A model generated the notes under the pieces. That model ran no database searches and had not been told where the DNA came from. It saw nothing but the letters and a program-made list of their open reading frames with translations. Both the position numbers and the translations under genes were made by a program. 64,000 nucleotides of DNA, from the NCBI RefSeq assembly GCF_011386835.1, contig NC_088791.1:126394943-126458942 (forward strand). Direction: 5' to 3'. Shown in pieces: positions 34,728 to 46,949 of the stretch. The stretch is from Chrysemys picta bellii. Lineage: Eukaryota > Chordata > Testudines > Emydidae. The stretch's first letter is position 1. Every line of letters starts with the position of its first letter.

Positions 34728-36385
34728 AGGATCCCCTCCTCATGGCTACCCCAGTCGCCATGACCCTAGTTACAGCATCTGCAGTGTCCAATGCGGCCCA
34801 GAGGGTAGCCCGGGAAACTAGCTTCTCCTCCTCCACCAAGACCGAGAACTCGGTTCGGGAGTCTGATGGGAGAAGCTCTGTAAATCTGGCCATCGCTGCA
34901 CAGGTGTTATATGAGTACCTGCTGACGATGGCCTGTTGGTTCGAGATACGGAATTGCAGACTCCCTGTGGAATAGACCTTTCTCCCAACAAGGTCTAGAT
35001 GCTTAGCCTCCCTGTTTTTTGGGGAGGGCCCTTGGAAGCCCTGTCTCTCACGCTGGTTAGCAGTGTCCACAACAAGAGAGTCAGGGGGCGGATGGGAGTA
35101 TAAATGTTCGAACCCTCTGGAGGGCACGAAATAACGCCTCTCATTGCACTTGGCAGTGGACGGAAAGAAAGCTGGGGTCTGCCACAGGGTCTTGGTGGTG
35201 TCCGCAATGATTTTAATGAGTGGAAGAGCAATCCAGGAAGGTCCTGAGGGGGCAAGGATGTCCACCATAGTTGAAGTCTCCTCAACTAACTCCTCGGCCT
35301 TAATGCCCAGACCCTGAGCAGCCCTGCGCAGCAACTGCTGCAGCACCCTGTTGTCCTTGAGCACTGGGGCTACGGCTGTACCCGCCAATGCTTCATCAAG
35401 TGATGAAGAAAAGGAAGCGCTTATAAGGAGTGGATGCTCCCTGCCATCTGCCCCCAGGGGGTCCCTAGACTCTTGGGGCAATGTCAGTGCCAGTGGTTCG
35501 TTTGATGGTGCAGGGGCTGCAGGCTCCGAGGGAAGATTCGTAGTCGATGGCGGGATAAAGGTGGTTGAGGCCACAGAAGACGCTGCGGAGCGGTGACCTT
35601 GGGTCCCTTCCTGTCTTTGGTGAAAGGCCCACGGGGTCCAGAAGGGCCACTGTGGTGGGTTCTGCCACTGGGGAGGCCCTGCCTGGGGTTCTCTCCTGTC
35701 TCTCCCAGACCTCGATCTGCGGCTCCTGCTTCTCCTGGAGCGATAGGAGTCGGACTCTGACTCCGAGGTCTCAGAGACTGAAGACCATGGAGGAACTGAG
35801 CCTCGGTGCCTCAAGCATCAAGAGCTCATGGAGCAGGTAGGCTTTCTGTCCGAGTGGACCGGTGGCAAGGGACATGGAGAGGGGGAGTGCCTGGACATCA
35901 TAGCTGGCTTCCCTCTTGACTGCACCAGGGGGGCAGGGTGGGTCCACCAGCGCTGGAGGTTCTTCCCTCCCCAGTAGGGGATCCGGAACTGTAGCCCGCC
36001 TGGGGAATCACTTCTCTGGATTTAGACTGAGGGGAGCGGTTTTTCTTTTTCTTCTGAGGCACCGGTGAGTGGGATCAGTGCCTGCTCTCAGCCAGGCCTC
36101 GTGAGGTGCCGTGTCAGCACCGAGCGTCTTGGGACAAGTCCTTTCTTGGTGCCGAGCTTGATGACGGTGCCGGGCACTCCGCATTGAGGACGAAGTGTTA
36201 GGAGCCGGGTCCCCTGAGCCCGAGTCCGAGTGGGGGCATAGGGCTGCCTCCATGAGGATTACCTTAAGCCGCTGTTCCCTTTCTTTAAGAGTTCTAGGGT
36301 GGAACTCGCGGCACATCTTACAGCGATCCTTTTGGTGGCCCTCTCCTAGGCACCGTAAAAACGAAAAGTATGTATTGCGCTTTGC
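34728..36385 (-). pseudogene. DIRS gag with LAP2alpha-like domain, frameshifted
   Basis: The N-terminal part (minus strand, 36385-36010) reads C-L-G-E-G-H-Q-K-D-R-C-K-M-C, a Cys/His cluster that could bind zinc, then L-K-E-R-E-Q-R-L-K-V. A second frame (35814-34728) begins with an acidic Ser stretch and an Arg/Ser-rich tract (residues 25-40), a Pro-rich linker, then from about residue 150 a conserved alpha-helical region: V-L-Q-Q-L-L-R-R-A-A, E-L-V-E-E-T-S, P-L-I-K-I-I-A-D-T-T-K-T-L-W-Q-T-P, R-R-Y-F-V-P, F-E-H-L-Y-S-H-P-P-P-D-S-L-V-V and S-N-Q-Q-A-I-V-S-R-Y. This resembles the C-terminal domain of mammalian LAP2alpha, which is known to derive from a DIRS-like gag. Normal sense ends at R-R-G-S-W (34728), where the deletion joins recombinase sequence. 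No single frame spans the gene, so it is dead. Confidence 0.8.
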
Positions 36386-36500
36386 GCATGTAGCCTATAG
36401 GACTAACTTGCTTGCTTTTATATATATATATGTATATATCTTTTCTTATAGTTTAAGTATTGTAATAGGTTCATAGATTTATATTAAAAATAAGTTTGGC

Positions 36501-37448
36501 TGTAATGCAAGAAATCTACAGGCCAAAACCTGCATGTTAAGCTAAAGCAAAGTTAGCATATCTATATCCTGTGCCCTTTTACCCAGAAAACAAAGTTGAC
36601 CTATACCTTGTTATCGAAATAGAAAAGTACCTACGCCTATGACCTTTTTAGACCAATAGACAATGGAGAACGGCATAGGGGATTTTTCAATGTTGTACCC
36701 ACAAGAGACTGATGTGCGTACATACCAGTCATCAATATGCACATACATATTAGCCTATGGGGTAAGTGTACCCTAACATTTCTGTGGGTGAGGAATGAAA
36801 TTTGGGCCTAAGAGGAAGACTTTCCGGCATTTGCCCTATAAAAGAAGTGACCCACCTCAATAGAATACTGCATTTCTCACTTTGCTCCATCTCCATTCTC
36901 ACTTTACTCTATTCTCACTTACTTCCTCCAACTATCTACGATGACTGCTACTATCAGTAGGCTATATTTGTTCTTCTTAAACTTTAAGTTTCAAAGGAAC
37001 TAGGCTAAGCTCGGTTTCCCTAAGTTTTATTCTTTTTTTATTAGGTTTTGATTTTAAATGTAAGTTAGTCAAGTAAACCCTAGTCAGCTTTGATAGCTCT
37101 TAGCATTTTCTAAGCACTGCATCCCTCATTCAAGAATTGAGAAACCTGAACTGCAAGGCTGTTCCTGTGTCTCTTACCACCAGGTTATCAAGGAAGGGTG
37201 TGAGTATATTAACCAAAGCTTTGTTGCACATAATGCTATATTATCATATGTATCTTTTGAATAGTAGTAATGGAATTGTAACTTTATAACTCTGGGTATT
37301 TTGCCATTTACTTACTATTATTGATTTTAATAAAAAGTCTTTAAGCCTATATCTGTCTGAAGTGAGCTTCCTGTCATACCCCCGAGGGTCCTTTGTAAAT
37401 TCTGTAAAGCCTGATTCAGGACAAGAACTTTTATCTTCTGATCAAACA
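36501..37448 (+). mobile_element. Probable solo LTR (about 948 bp) inserted in the DIRS element
   Basis: Candidate ends are TGTAATGC at 36501 and AAACA at 37448. Inside, in the right order, are a TATAAAAG box at 36837-36844 and an AATAAA signal at 37329-37334 with a downstream GT/T-rich area, the usual U3-R-U5 layout of retroviral or LTR-retrotransposon LTRs. Flanks GTTTGGC (36494-36500) and GATTGGC (37449-37455) are similar, but this is not a clean 4-6-bp duplication, so the ends are provisional. No gag, pol or env sequence accompanies it. AT-rich DNA (37460-37610) to the right, with ATTAATAAATTA repetition, could be part of this insertion or of a further one. Confidence 0.5.
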
Positions 37449-37789
37449 GATTGGCAAGCCTAAAACCCATACTAATTAATATTGATGATAATAATTATTA
37501 ATATTGTTGTGGGAAAATATATTTTATAAATATATAAATATAATTAATAAATTAAATAAAAAATAAATTAATAAATTAAATTCCCATATTATCCAAATTA
37601 ATATCATCAGTACACCCTAAATCAAGCTACACGCAGGCCAGACAGTTTTTAAACCCCAGGGACCGCGGCATACCACAGCTCCGGGGAGGCGGAATGGGGG
37701 GGGGGACCCCTCAACAACTCTATACTAAGAACTCTAATACTAATAACAGATACTAAGGTAACTATATACAGGTAACTATAGAACGCGCT

Positions 37790-38015
37790 TGCTAAGCAAG
37801 GGCTAAGGGAAGTTCCAGCCATCACTGGCGGTAAGAAGGAACTGAAGGGGTGGTGGATCGGCAGGGTGCTATATTGAGCGCCATGAAGGTGCGACTCCAG
37901 GGGGCGCCCAGGCCGGCCCGACGGATGCTGCTAGGGGAAAAATCATCCGGCCACTGTGCCCGTGCGCGCGCACACAGCCGATTGGAATGAACATGAACGA
38001 GCACTCGAAGAACTT
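37790..38015. repeat. DIRS 5' terminal inverted repeat
   Basis: Reverse complement of the left terminal region: landmarks in order from 38015 inward are TTCTTCGAGTGCTCG, CATTCCAATCGGCTG, GATGATTTTTCCCCTAGCAG, TGGGCGCCCCCTGGAGTCG, GGCGCTCAATATAGCACCCT and CACCCCTTCAGTTCCTTCTT. CG-rich CGTGCGCGCGCAC sits where the left copy has GCGCATGCAC, consistent with CpG decay in the left copy. Confidence 0.8.
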
Positions 38016-38049
38016 CCACTGATGTCATCGGATCAAACATATCTGTCTG

Positions 38050-41000
38050 ACTAGGATTTTATACTGTGCTCATCACCATGGTATCAGAGTGCCTCAGCTT
38101 TGGCTGAGAAAGAACTAAGTACAATCTATCAAGAACTTCAGGATTTAGCCCAATTTATATTCACCTCACTGAACTGGAGCCCCTTCTGGAGCAGATGGCA
38201 AAAGCCAGGTATACAAATATAGCTTCACAACAGTGTGAGGAGAAGAAATATGGTCAAGGACCAAACAACCTTCTGTTGCAAAATGTACATGGGATCTGTA
38301 ATCTCCATGAAGAGGATTGTGTATTTTTAAATGCAGCATCCAAAGTACCGAAATACAATACTAGAAATAATGAAAGGCAGAGCTACCAAGAGCAGCTTTC
38401 ATGCTACATTGTTTTAATATATACTCAATTCCAAGAAAACAGGAGTCAAACCACAGACAAAGCAGTATCTAATGTCCTTCTTTCTTTCTTTGGAGACCAC
38501 TGACAATTATAAAAAACAGTATCTGATTTTAAAGGGTGTCAGGGCAGTACACGGTTTAAATCTAGCAAGAAAAAAAAGGCAGAGAAACCTCAAAATGTCA
38601 CGCCTAGCAAAATGTCATTGTATATGACATTACAAAATGAGGGTCTATACACCAGTGATAACTATACATAAGTCAAGTTCTCTCTCTCTCTCTACCTCAG
38701 CACCATTCACTAATTTTAAACCTAGTCCCACGAGAAGGTACAAACTTGTTTAATATAGCCCACACTGAACTGTTATTAAGACGTGCATCTTGCTACATAA
38801 ACAGCTCCAAACAACAACCTCAGAAAGATATTTGTAGTGTTATGTATACAGCCAACTTTTAGTTAATGTTAAGTGGTACTAAATGTTCTGTTCCCTTCCA
38901 CCAGTGTATTTTTAGAAGGAACAGCACATTTTACTGGAAACGTATAATGTGTTGAAAGTAAGCTTCAGATTTTTACTTAAGTGTACTGGGGAAAAAAAAG
39001 ATCCTGGAGTGCTAAATATAGTTGAAAACGGCTCTTGTAGTTTTAGCATCACTGAAAGAACCTACACTGTGTTTCCACTGCCGGAATGAATTGATTGGGC
39101 ATTTTCTCCAGGGAGATCTATAGTAACATTGCCTGTTTCTTCCATTCTTTTTAAGTACTACATAGAACTGCCATCAAGTGAACTTTTCAAAAGCTTTATG
39201 TGAAAGAAAAGTGTTGCTGTGCTACAGCTTCAAAAGAAGAATTGAGTAATCAATGTGTTAATTAAAAGACTTCTTACAGAGAAGCTTTTTTTAAACTGTA
39301 AACTCAAGGCCCTTGATTCTGCTATGGAGACCTTTGTGTGCTATTGTTAGGTTTTTACACTTACGCAAGCACCACTATGTATAACTCGCCCCTGCCCCTG
39401 TACACACTTGCGCATGTGCGTGCACACACACACACACTTGCTTGTTGGTTAATACTGGAAATAACTACTTGAATTTTCTGCCTGATTTTAGCTATAAAAC
39501 AGTACAAAATGTAACTCCTTGTCCTAGCTAAAAGGTCATGCTGCCCCATTTTTCAAGATTAATTTTATACCCACAGAATCTTCTACCTTGAAGACACTTG
39601 CTCACCCAAAAATGTTTTTCAGTTGTGGTACCTCCTCCAAGATGCTACCAGAAATTATTTTATGATATTCATTTCCATACACAGACCTCTTCAGGACTCT
39701 GTGACACCAAACAAACAACATGCAAGTGAAGAACATCTCTATTTCAATGTAAAGTGCACATCCAAAATAAGAGAGACAACTTAAAACTTCACAGAAAGAA
39801 AAAATTTTCACTCTAAACTAAGATTCATCCATGCAAGCAAAGCAACAGTAGATTGACTATTTTTAAAGCCTGTTGGCACTTTTACAGTTAACTTGCTGCT
39901 TTTTAAATTGAATCAATACTTCTAATTATGTCAATTACAGTCTTAAAAATAAAGTGATCTACAGTGGAGGTGAAACCAGGATATAACTTGGTAATGGATT
40001 CTGGATATGCTTTAGCATAGTTTTCAGATCAATATACATCATTTATGCAAATATAAATTGCTCAGAGATTGATTATGAAGTTGAATTTAAATGATTGGTA
40101 TGTTTTTGTAGCTTGACTAATAAAAAACAACTCCGCCCCCTTTTCTTCAAAACTTCTAACTAATAGCCTGAATTTCCAATGTTTTAAGAAAGGTAGAGCT
40201 TTTTAATGTAAACTTGCTAAATTAAATTGCTTTATTATCTTTAAGCTTATTGATGTAATCTAAGGTGTCCAGGGTCTTTAAATATTTCCATCCATCTACA
40301 AAAGTACTTGGCATATCAAATGTACAGGTTAGTTTCCAACATGCATAGAAAGACAATCCTGTTTTGAAGAATACACTGTAATGTTGCTCTTTTAAAATCT
40401 AAAAGCCCAAATCTGCTCTTATTAATGTCAATGGCCAAACTCCCATTGACTTCATTGGAATCTCTCGGGAACCGCAGCTGCGAAAGGAGCAGAATGTGGA
40501 GCTGCTGGGTGGCCACACACCAGCAGCTCCTCCGGTGCAGCTCTACCGCCCCCAGCCCGGCCTTTCTATGCATCTGCGTCTTCTGAGTCCTCCTGCCTGA
40601 GGTCTGTACAGCAGAAGTCTGGCACAGCGGGAGGAGGACAAAGCCCCCCATCCTCGGTAACGTGGGATGGATGTGGATCATGGGGAGGGAACGGGGAGAG
40701 CGCGGGGCGGGGAGGAGTCATGTGGGTGGTCACGTGGGAAGGTCACATGCCCCACCTTTGTGTCCCTCCCCTAGTGCTTTTCCTGCTGTGCCTTTTGGAT
40801 TATATATAGGGGGACTGACTGACCATGTGATTTCAGTCCCAGGAGAACTACCTTTTGGAAGCTCTGTACTCCATTCAGGAATGCTATAGGAGGAACTGAG
40901 CAGTCACATACTATATTTTGGGGCATACCCACATGTACCAATGGGTGCTGAGGGTTTCTGTGGTTGTACTCTAGAATTTGAAACATGGATTGATCCCATC

Positions 41001-43860
41001 GTCCGATTCCAGAGGTAGCCGTATGGTGAAACACTTGGCTTGACTTAATTATTTCCACACCATATAGACTAATGTGTGTACTTAGATTCCGCTGATGAGT
41101 TCCTAACTAACATTTCTTGACTGCAGAATTTCTAATTACAAGTATTACCATTTCTAATTTTCTGCAGCTCTGCCTGCTGTGTCTGCATCCGAGTCATCAC
41201 ATTACAAGGTCCTCTATTGTCTTACTGCATTTTTCTCAGGCCTTCCAATGTTAATAAACCAGAATAATGAAAAACTAGGGTAACAGCAGGTCTAATCAGG
41301 ATGAAAGTACATTTTAGTTTTAGGCTCTCTAGTAATGGGGGACAACTGCAAGCTAATACAAGCTTAACACAAGCAGACTTAACAGAGAAGACTGAGATTT
41401 CCTGATCAAGCTACAAAGAACTTGCACTGAAGTGAGAGATGCAAGAAATGAACACCAATGCAATCAGTTGCAGAAAGATTGAGATCGTTTAAGGATATGG
41501 GCTAAACACAGCTATTGGAGTTCAGCACAAATAAATACAAAATAAGACCAGAAGCAAAGAATTCGAAGAGTGAATATCAGGTAAATGTAAAGGTGATGTA
41601 GAACAGAAAGCAGAAAATAGATTTGGGAGTTGTGACACAAAATAAACAATCCCTAACGCTATCAACCCAAATGTTGAAATGCAGTGAGGAAAGGAAATAG
41701 AACATCAGTACAAGTGTGTGAAGTAAATTTATGGAGGTGAAGATATTATTATTATACTATTAAGCACTGGTTAGACGTCAGCTAGTGAATTGTCAGTGTT
41801 CTCCTTAGAACAAACAGGTCAAGCCACTTTGCTCCGTTCCACTCGGCAATCTGCTTTCATTATTTCTCAATGTCTGCTCTAACATAAGCTATACAGGGCA
41901 AATGGCCATCTTTAAATTTATAAAGCTTAAAATCTCAGCAGTGGTGAAGAAAGCAGCAGCAAATTATAGCTCACATGAGAGAAGTACAGAATCAAGATAA
42001 AAGTTTAATTTGTCTGTGCTGGGTGGTGAATTTGGAGAGCAAAAATTATTGTGTGTACACAGACAGGCATAACAACCTCTCAGTTTAGACCCATGAACCT
42101 GACTATACACAGCACTGGTCAAAACCCTCTGTGAAAGGAGATATATCAATGAAATCAGTCCTCTGAGTGGAGAAGAGGAGATTTTGTAGGGATGGAAAAA
42201 AACTGGCCAAATTCTCTATCATAGCCAAAAACTGGAAATGCCTGTGTCCTCTGATAAAGGCCATGGGGCCAACATAGAGGGAACAATCTGCTCACTTAGT
42301 GCCTCATCAATGTAACAGGGCAACATGCAGAGCAATACTAATTCCATCTTAAATCCATGCTAGGACTCACATACAAGATGTACTTACTCAATCAGATCAA
42401 GCTGTGGGGCCAAAACTTCCTACATTTAACATCAAATCAAAACACAGTAACACCACTTTCCCGATCCCATCTCAGTTCATGCTGAATGTAGTACCCAGTG
42501 CGTGAGTGCATACTGGAGTTGCAGCCTCACCCACTGAGTCTCCATTATATATGTCAAGTCAGGGGCCTCATCCTTAATCCAGTCATGGATGGTGACGGTT
42601 TTGTGAACCATTCAACTTGCAGTCAACAGCATGAACCATACAGCAGCACTCAAACAACTGTAACTCTGTCGTATAGTGACACCAATGGGCGGGAGGGGGC
42701 CTGGGAAAAAAATCTAATGTGTCTTTAAAATTCAGTTTAATCTAATCTAACACTGCAAATATTATTATGCATGACTATAGCATTACAGCATGATGTCACT
42801 GTAGGGAGGAGTTAAATTATGGAAATGCACAGTTAAGGCACCCAAATAACCTTAACTTGATTGGAACTTTTTAAAGGTTAACCTGAACTCTGAATTTCCT
42901 GGATTTATAATGCTTGTTTGGGGATAATTACAACATCCTTGTGATGATTTTTACCTCAAATTATTCATACATACACTCTTAACTTAAATCCATCTTAACA
43001 TACTTTTTGTCTGGGAATAGTAAGAGAGAGTTAGTTGAAAATGTTCAAAAACTTTTCAAAATTTTAGTGAAAAAATGGTGAAAATGTTCAGCATCTCCCT
43101 CCCCATTTTCCCACACACTCTAATAATAATAATAATCATTATACTCATAATTATAATTTAGTTTTGTCCCTAAAATCCCATCAAAGAGAGAATTACCTTT
43201 TCAACATACCCTATTTCTTCCCTGTGATTATGACACTCATAAAAATACAGAATAACATATTCCATCTCACTCAAACAAAGGGAGCACAGAGATTGCAGAA
43301 AAACAACAACCCCAAAACAAATACACAGTTGTTTAAAGCCATTCTTTAGAAATAATTATGACAAATCTCTCCGCAAGTAAGCTTGATTTTTCACCGGGCA
43401 CCTTGATTGCACATTATGCTGTGTGGAGTTTTGCTTGCTGCTCACCAATTGTAACCTCTGTGCCTCATGAATGCCACCGTTCAACATTTAAACTGCTTTG
43501 TCTCTTCCTGATATATGCCTCTTCTTCCTTGCCTTTCCTTTCCCTTTTCCTGTCATCCTTTGTTCTGCCCCTGATAAAGGCCCCTGCATACTGAAACCCA
43601 GTGGGACATGACTGGAGGCAATAAGTATGGCAGTAAAGCAGCAGGGCTTCTACATAGTAAAGTCTTGCAGCGTATACTGCTTACCCAGGTGTCACTTAGA
43701 TGGGCTTTGAGAATTCCTATCTCCTGCCCTTTCCTCCCTGAAGAGTGAGCCACCTGTCTCAAATGCATTTTTTGGAACTTGCACATGGCTTCTTTGGCCT
43801 GAATTCTCATTTATACTAAGGCCATTTGCACCACTCTAACAGTATAAAGGGGCCTTACAG
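38050..43860. other. AT-rich non-coding region
   Basis: No gene seen. A CA run near 39423-39441, a dispersed-motif copy (TTAATGTCAATGGCC, CTCCCATTGACTTCATTGGA) near 40400-40462, and a GC-rich block at 40470-40800. Frames up to 121 codons lack any recognisable domain. Confidence 0.5.
40470..40900. other. GC-rich block of unknown origin with TATA-like motif
   Basis: GC-rich DNA (CGGGGAGAGCGCGGGGCGGG and nearby) is followed by GTCATGTGGGTGGTCACGTG, a CACGTG E-box, CCACCTTTGTGTCCCTCCCC and GATTATATATAGGGGGACTG at about 40798-40817. The order (GC box, E-box, TATA) could be a promoter or an old LTR. No transcript evidence is visible from sequence alone. Confidence 0.3.
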
Positions 43861-43872
43861 TATATTTATGAA

Positions 43873-43992
43873 AAGAATAGGAGTACTTGTGGCCCCTTAG
43901 AGACTAACAAATTTATTAGTCTCTAAGGTGCCACAAGTACTCCTGTTCTTTTTGCGGATACAGACTAACACGGCTGCTACTCTCAAACCTGT
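43873..43992. mobile_element. Inverted-repeat element with a 35-bp hairpin, one end intact
   Basis: Arms at 43873-43907 and 43916-43950 (33 of 35 complementary; e.g. GAGTACTTGTGG versus CCACAAGTACTC) enclose the 8-base loop CAAATTTA. The right arm continues into TTTGCGGATACAGACTAACA, CGGCTGCTACTCTCAAACCT, a terminus seen widely in turtle genomes. The left arm looks like the same end turned back on itself, giving a fold-back copy. Confidence 0.8.
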
Positions 43993-44214
43993 CAGTATAT
44001 TTATGCCTACTGTAAGGCTTCTTTACTGACACAGTGGTATATGGACCTTAATATAAATTAGATTCATGCCCTTTGTCAATACCCAATTTAACAAATAAAG
44101 CTAGAAGCACCACTATATTATCTTAAAACCTTGATGGTCTGGTTACGTGTGGTTCATAGGAAGTACCAATGATAACAAAATGATAATAAAACAACGATAA
44201 ACTTTATGCTATTA

Positions 44215-44540
44215 TGGTGATTTTCTTCCTAGTATTTCAAAGTGTTTCACAAATATTAATGAATTATGTCTCATAATACCTCATTAGAGGTATTGTGAGA
44301 CAAGTATTAATTTTTTATTATTAATATTTCTGTATTGCAGATAAAGAAACTGGGCAAGGAACAATCGAGGGCTAAGGTATTGAGTAATGTTTGAAAATCA
44401 CTAAGCAATCTAACTCCCACTGCAGTGGATAAGAGTTGAGGGAACTCAGCAGCTTACATAAACTTCTCACATGATCAGACCCTAAGTGACTTGCCTAAGG
44501 CCAAATAAGAAGTCAGTGGCAGAGCCAGTAAGAGGCTATG
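44215..44540 (-). repeat. MIR/CORE-type SINE, reverse orientation, diverged
   Basis: CAGATAAAGAAACTGGGCAA and, further right, CTAAGTGACTTGCCTAAGGC and AGTCAGTGGCAGAGCCAGTA match the reverse-complement MIR core, split by about 120 bp of other sequence. Confidence 0.6.
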
Positions 44541-44544
44541 TACA

Positions 44545-46945
44545 AAGTTTACTAAAAAAAAATATGATACATACAGTAATGTGAAACAGCAATGTACAAA
44601 TTCTTCATTCAATTAAAAGCATAACTGCACTGAAGACACAGCACTGGATTGTTTGGCTCAACCACTCTGACTTGGAGTACACATAACTCTTTAAAGCTCA
44701 GTTAGAGATAAATTATGCAAGTATATTGCTCTCCTGATTAACCCAAGTGGTAAGAAAAGATAATTAATTGCACAAAGCCCTATTCAGATCTCATCTCATC
44801 TCTTGCTCACTGACCAGAAACAATTTTTCAGGTAACTTCCACCCCCACACTAAAAAGAGAGCACCAGCTGAACTGAATTCTGTAGTAGTTTTCCTATTGT
44901 ATATATAATGGTAGTTAAAATAAAACTGATTTCAGACTGTGTACTTAGAGAGATCAGCATGTGAATTACAGCCCGATTCCATTCCCATTCAACTCAAAAG
45001 CAAAACTCCTATTAACAGCAGTGGGAGCACAAACAGGTCCTCTATTAGAAAATGAGGGCCAGATCCTCAGCTGGAGTAAATGGTGTAGCTCCACTGACTT
45101 CAAAGGAGCTATGCCAGTTTATACTATCTGAGTACCCTGCCCAGGATTATTTACCTCTGATGCTCAAAATTAGCATTGTTGTACTTTAAACCTCTTGTAA
45201 AAAAATTTCTGAAGTAATTTTTAAAATGCTATTCCTAGTTCCGCCCCGCTGCCTTAAAATGTGCAGCTCAGTTGCCTGCAATGCTTTAAAAATCTCAACA
45301 TTGGCCTTTAGTATTTTGTGTAGATAATAAAAAAAGGCAGAAATGCAATAGCACTCCAATTTAACCTCCTTTTTTTTCCTCCCTAAAATCTCCAAAAGCT
45401 ACACACTTTAATTTCCTGTAGTTAAATCTGAACATCTAATTAAAAATGTGTTAGCACCCATAACAGTGATGCATATTGAGAAAAAAGGAGAGTGGACTGA
45501 CTTGTCTGCAACTGGCACTTTTATCATAAGGCATTTAAAAAGCTTGACAGCTAATGCTCTTTACCAAGGAAATGCAAACTACATACCTCCAAAGGAAATT
45601 ATAATGGTTAATGAGATTTGGTTTGGTTTGTGCATCATATTACCTGCTTTTCAGAGAGAATGATGCAGCCTTCTATAGAAGTGTGATACGACTTTAGGTG
45701 GGAGCTGAAAAGGATAGATTTGAACATAAGATTTATCTCAAAGTATGTATCCTTGTTTATATACTCTGTCATTTTTCATATCCACCTTTAACCATTATTC
45801 CTCCTTAGCAATAGAAGTCAGGCTCTTAATTATGTGGAATTTTTCATTTTAACAAAGGGAAACAAAGATCCTCATGAACATGCTCACATTTATAACTTAT
45901 TTACAATGTGTTCTCAGAGTTACAATAACTCAGGGCGCTAAAGTGGAAGTCACAACACACTAGCTACAGTATTAATGCTTTGAAAAATTACTAGCCAAAC
46001 AAGAATTTTTATTAGTCGGCCTTCCGTGTTATATGTGCTCTGCAGGGACTTTGCAAGACCAGAGCTTACTTAATTTTCTGACAATTTTACTAACTATCCT
46101 AGGATATTATTATATTAGATGGTGATTTACTAGTTCTATTAAGTCCTGACACTAAAGATGTTTTATGTAAAATTAGGTCTTAACACAAAGATTTTCCTCC
46201 CAAGAGGGGAAAAAATAAAACAAACAAACCTGTTCTACATTTAGCTACAGAAGTGAACATCTGCAGGATCTGAACAAGAAAGATGTTAAATGTCCAGTCC
46301 CGTTATGCAAGAACCAATTTCACATAAATCTCATCTAAAGACAAACTGCATTTGATGACAACCTGTGTAATGTCTATGTATCTAAAAGTTCTCCCATTGA
46401 AGAACCTAATGTTACATCAGAATCTCAGAACCACTTCTTTATGTAAAAAGGAGAGTTATTTACACATCAGCTGTACTTTTTGGAAGGTCACATGAAGTAA
46501 GGCTCCACATTCCTGGCTCTTGTGGTCTCCAATGAGTGACAATAGGAGAGCAGTTCATAGCTTGTTTAGTAAAGATTCTTGCCTCAAGGCATTCTTGCAC
46601 AGGCCTCAGAAGCACAGTATAAAAACTGCATATTTTTCCATGTAAGCCTGGTTCTAAGTATTACAATAAACCAAGGGCCTAATGCAGCTCCCACTGAAAT
46701 CTATGGCAGAATTCCCACTGACAACCGTGACATTTGTGATCTGGATCAAACTATCAAAGGAGATGAGACTGGGAAAATAAGTCTATTTTCAGTACATTCT
46801 ATTTAAAGATAAGTAACTCCTTTTAAGTGAGAAATTCCAAGCTGAAATTGATAAAAGTTCTTTCATTCAGAATGATTGTATCTGGTAAAATGTTGTAAAC
46901 TATCTGAGAGTTCTCCTGTAACCACATCCACCTGAGGAGGAAACT
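44545..46945. other. AT-rich non-coding region
   Basis: No gene seen. Dispersed-motif copies near 44965-45150 and 46675-46745. The segment 45190-45680 is AT-rich but complex and may be conserved non-coding DNA. Confidence 0.45.
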
Positions 46946-46949
46946 AGAT

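Larger units (their letters stand above)
33951..38015 (-). mobile_element. DIRS-like retroelement, internally deleted, about 4.1 kb
   Basis: DIRS elements are retrotransposons that use a tyrosine recombinase and have inverted terminal repeats. Here the right end, read on the minus strand (TTCTTCGAGTGCTCGTTCAT ... CATTCCAATCGGCTGTGTGC), matches the left end read on the plus strand (TTCTTCGAGATGTGTTATTC ... CATTCCAATCAGGTGTGTGC). Both continue through CCCCTAGCAGCAT, CTGGGCGCCCCCTGGAGTC and CACCCCTTCAGTTCCTTCTT. Between them on the minus strand come a broken gag (36385-34728) and a recombinase C-terminus (34727-34314). Reverse transcriptase, RNase H and the recombinase N-terminus are absent. A solo-LTR-like segment (36501-37448) and an AT-rich block (37460-37610) interrupt the gag-upstream region. 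Non-functional as it stands. Confidence 0.85.

Noticed and set aside
40316..40681. 121-codon minus-strand frame
   Set aside because: Spans a dispersed-motif copy and part of a GC-rich block; no recognisable product.
43873..43950. microRNA precursor
   Set aside because: The hairpin is a transposon terminus folded back on itself; no evidence of processing.
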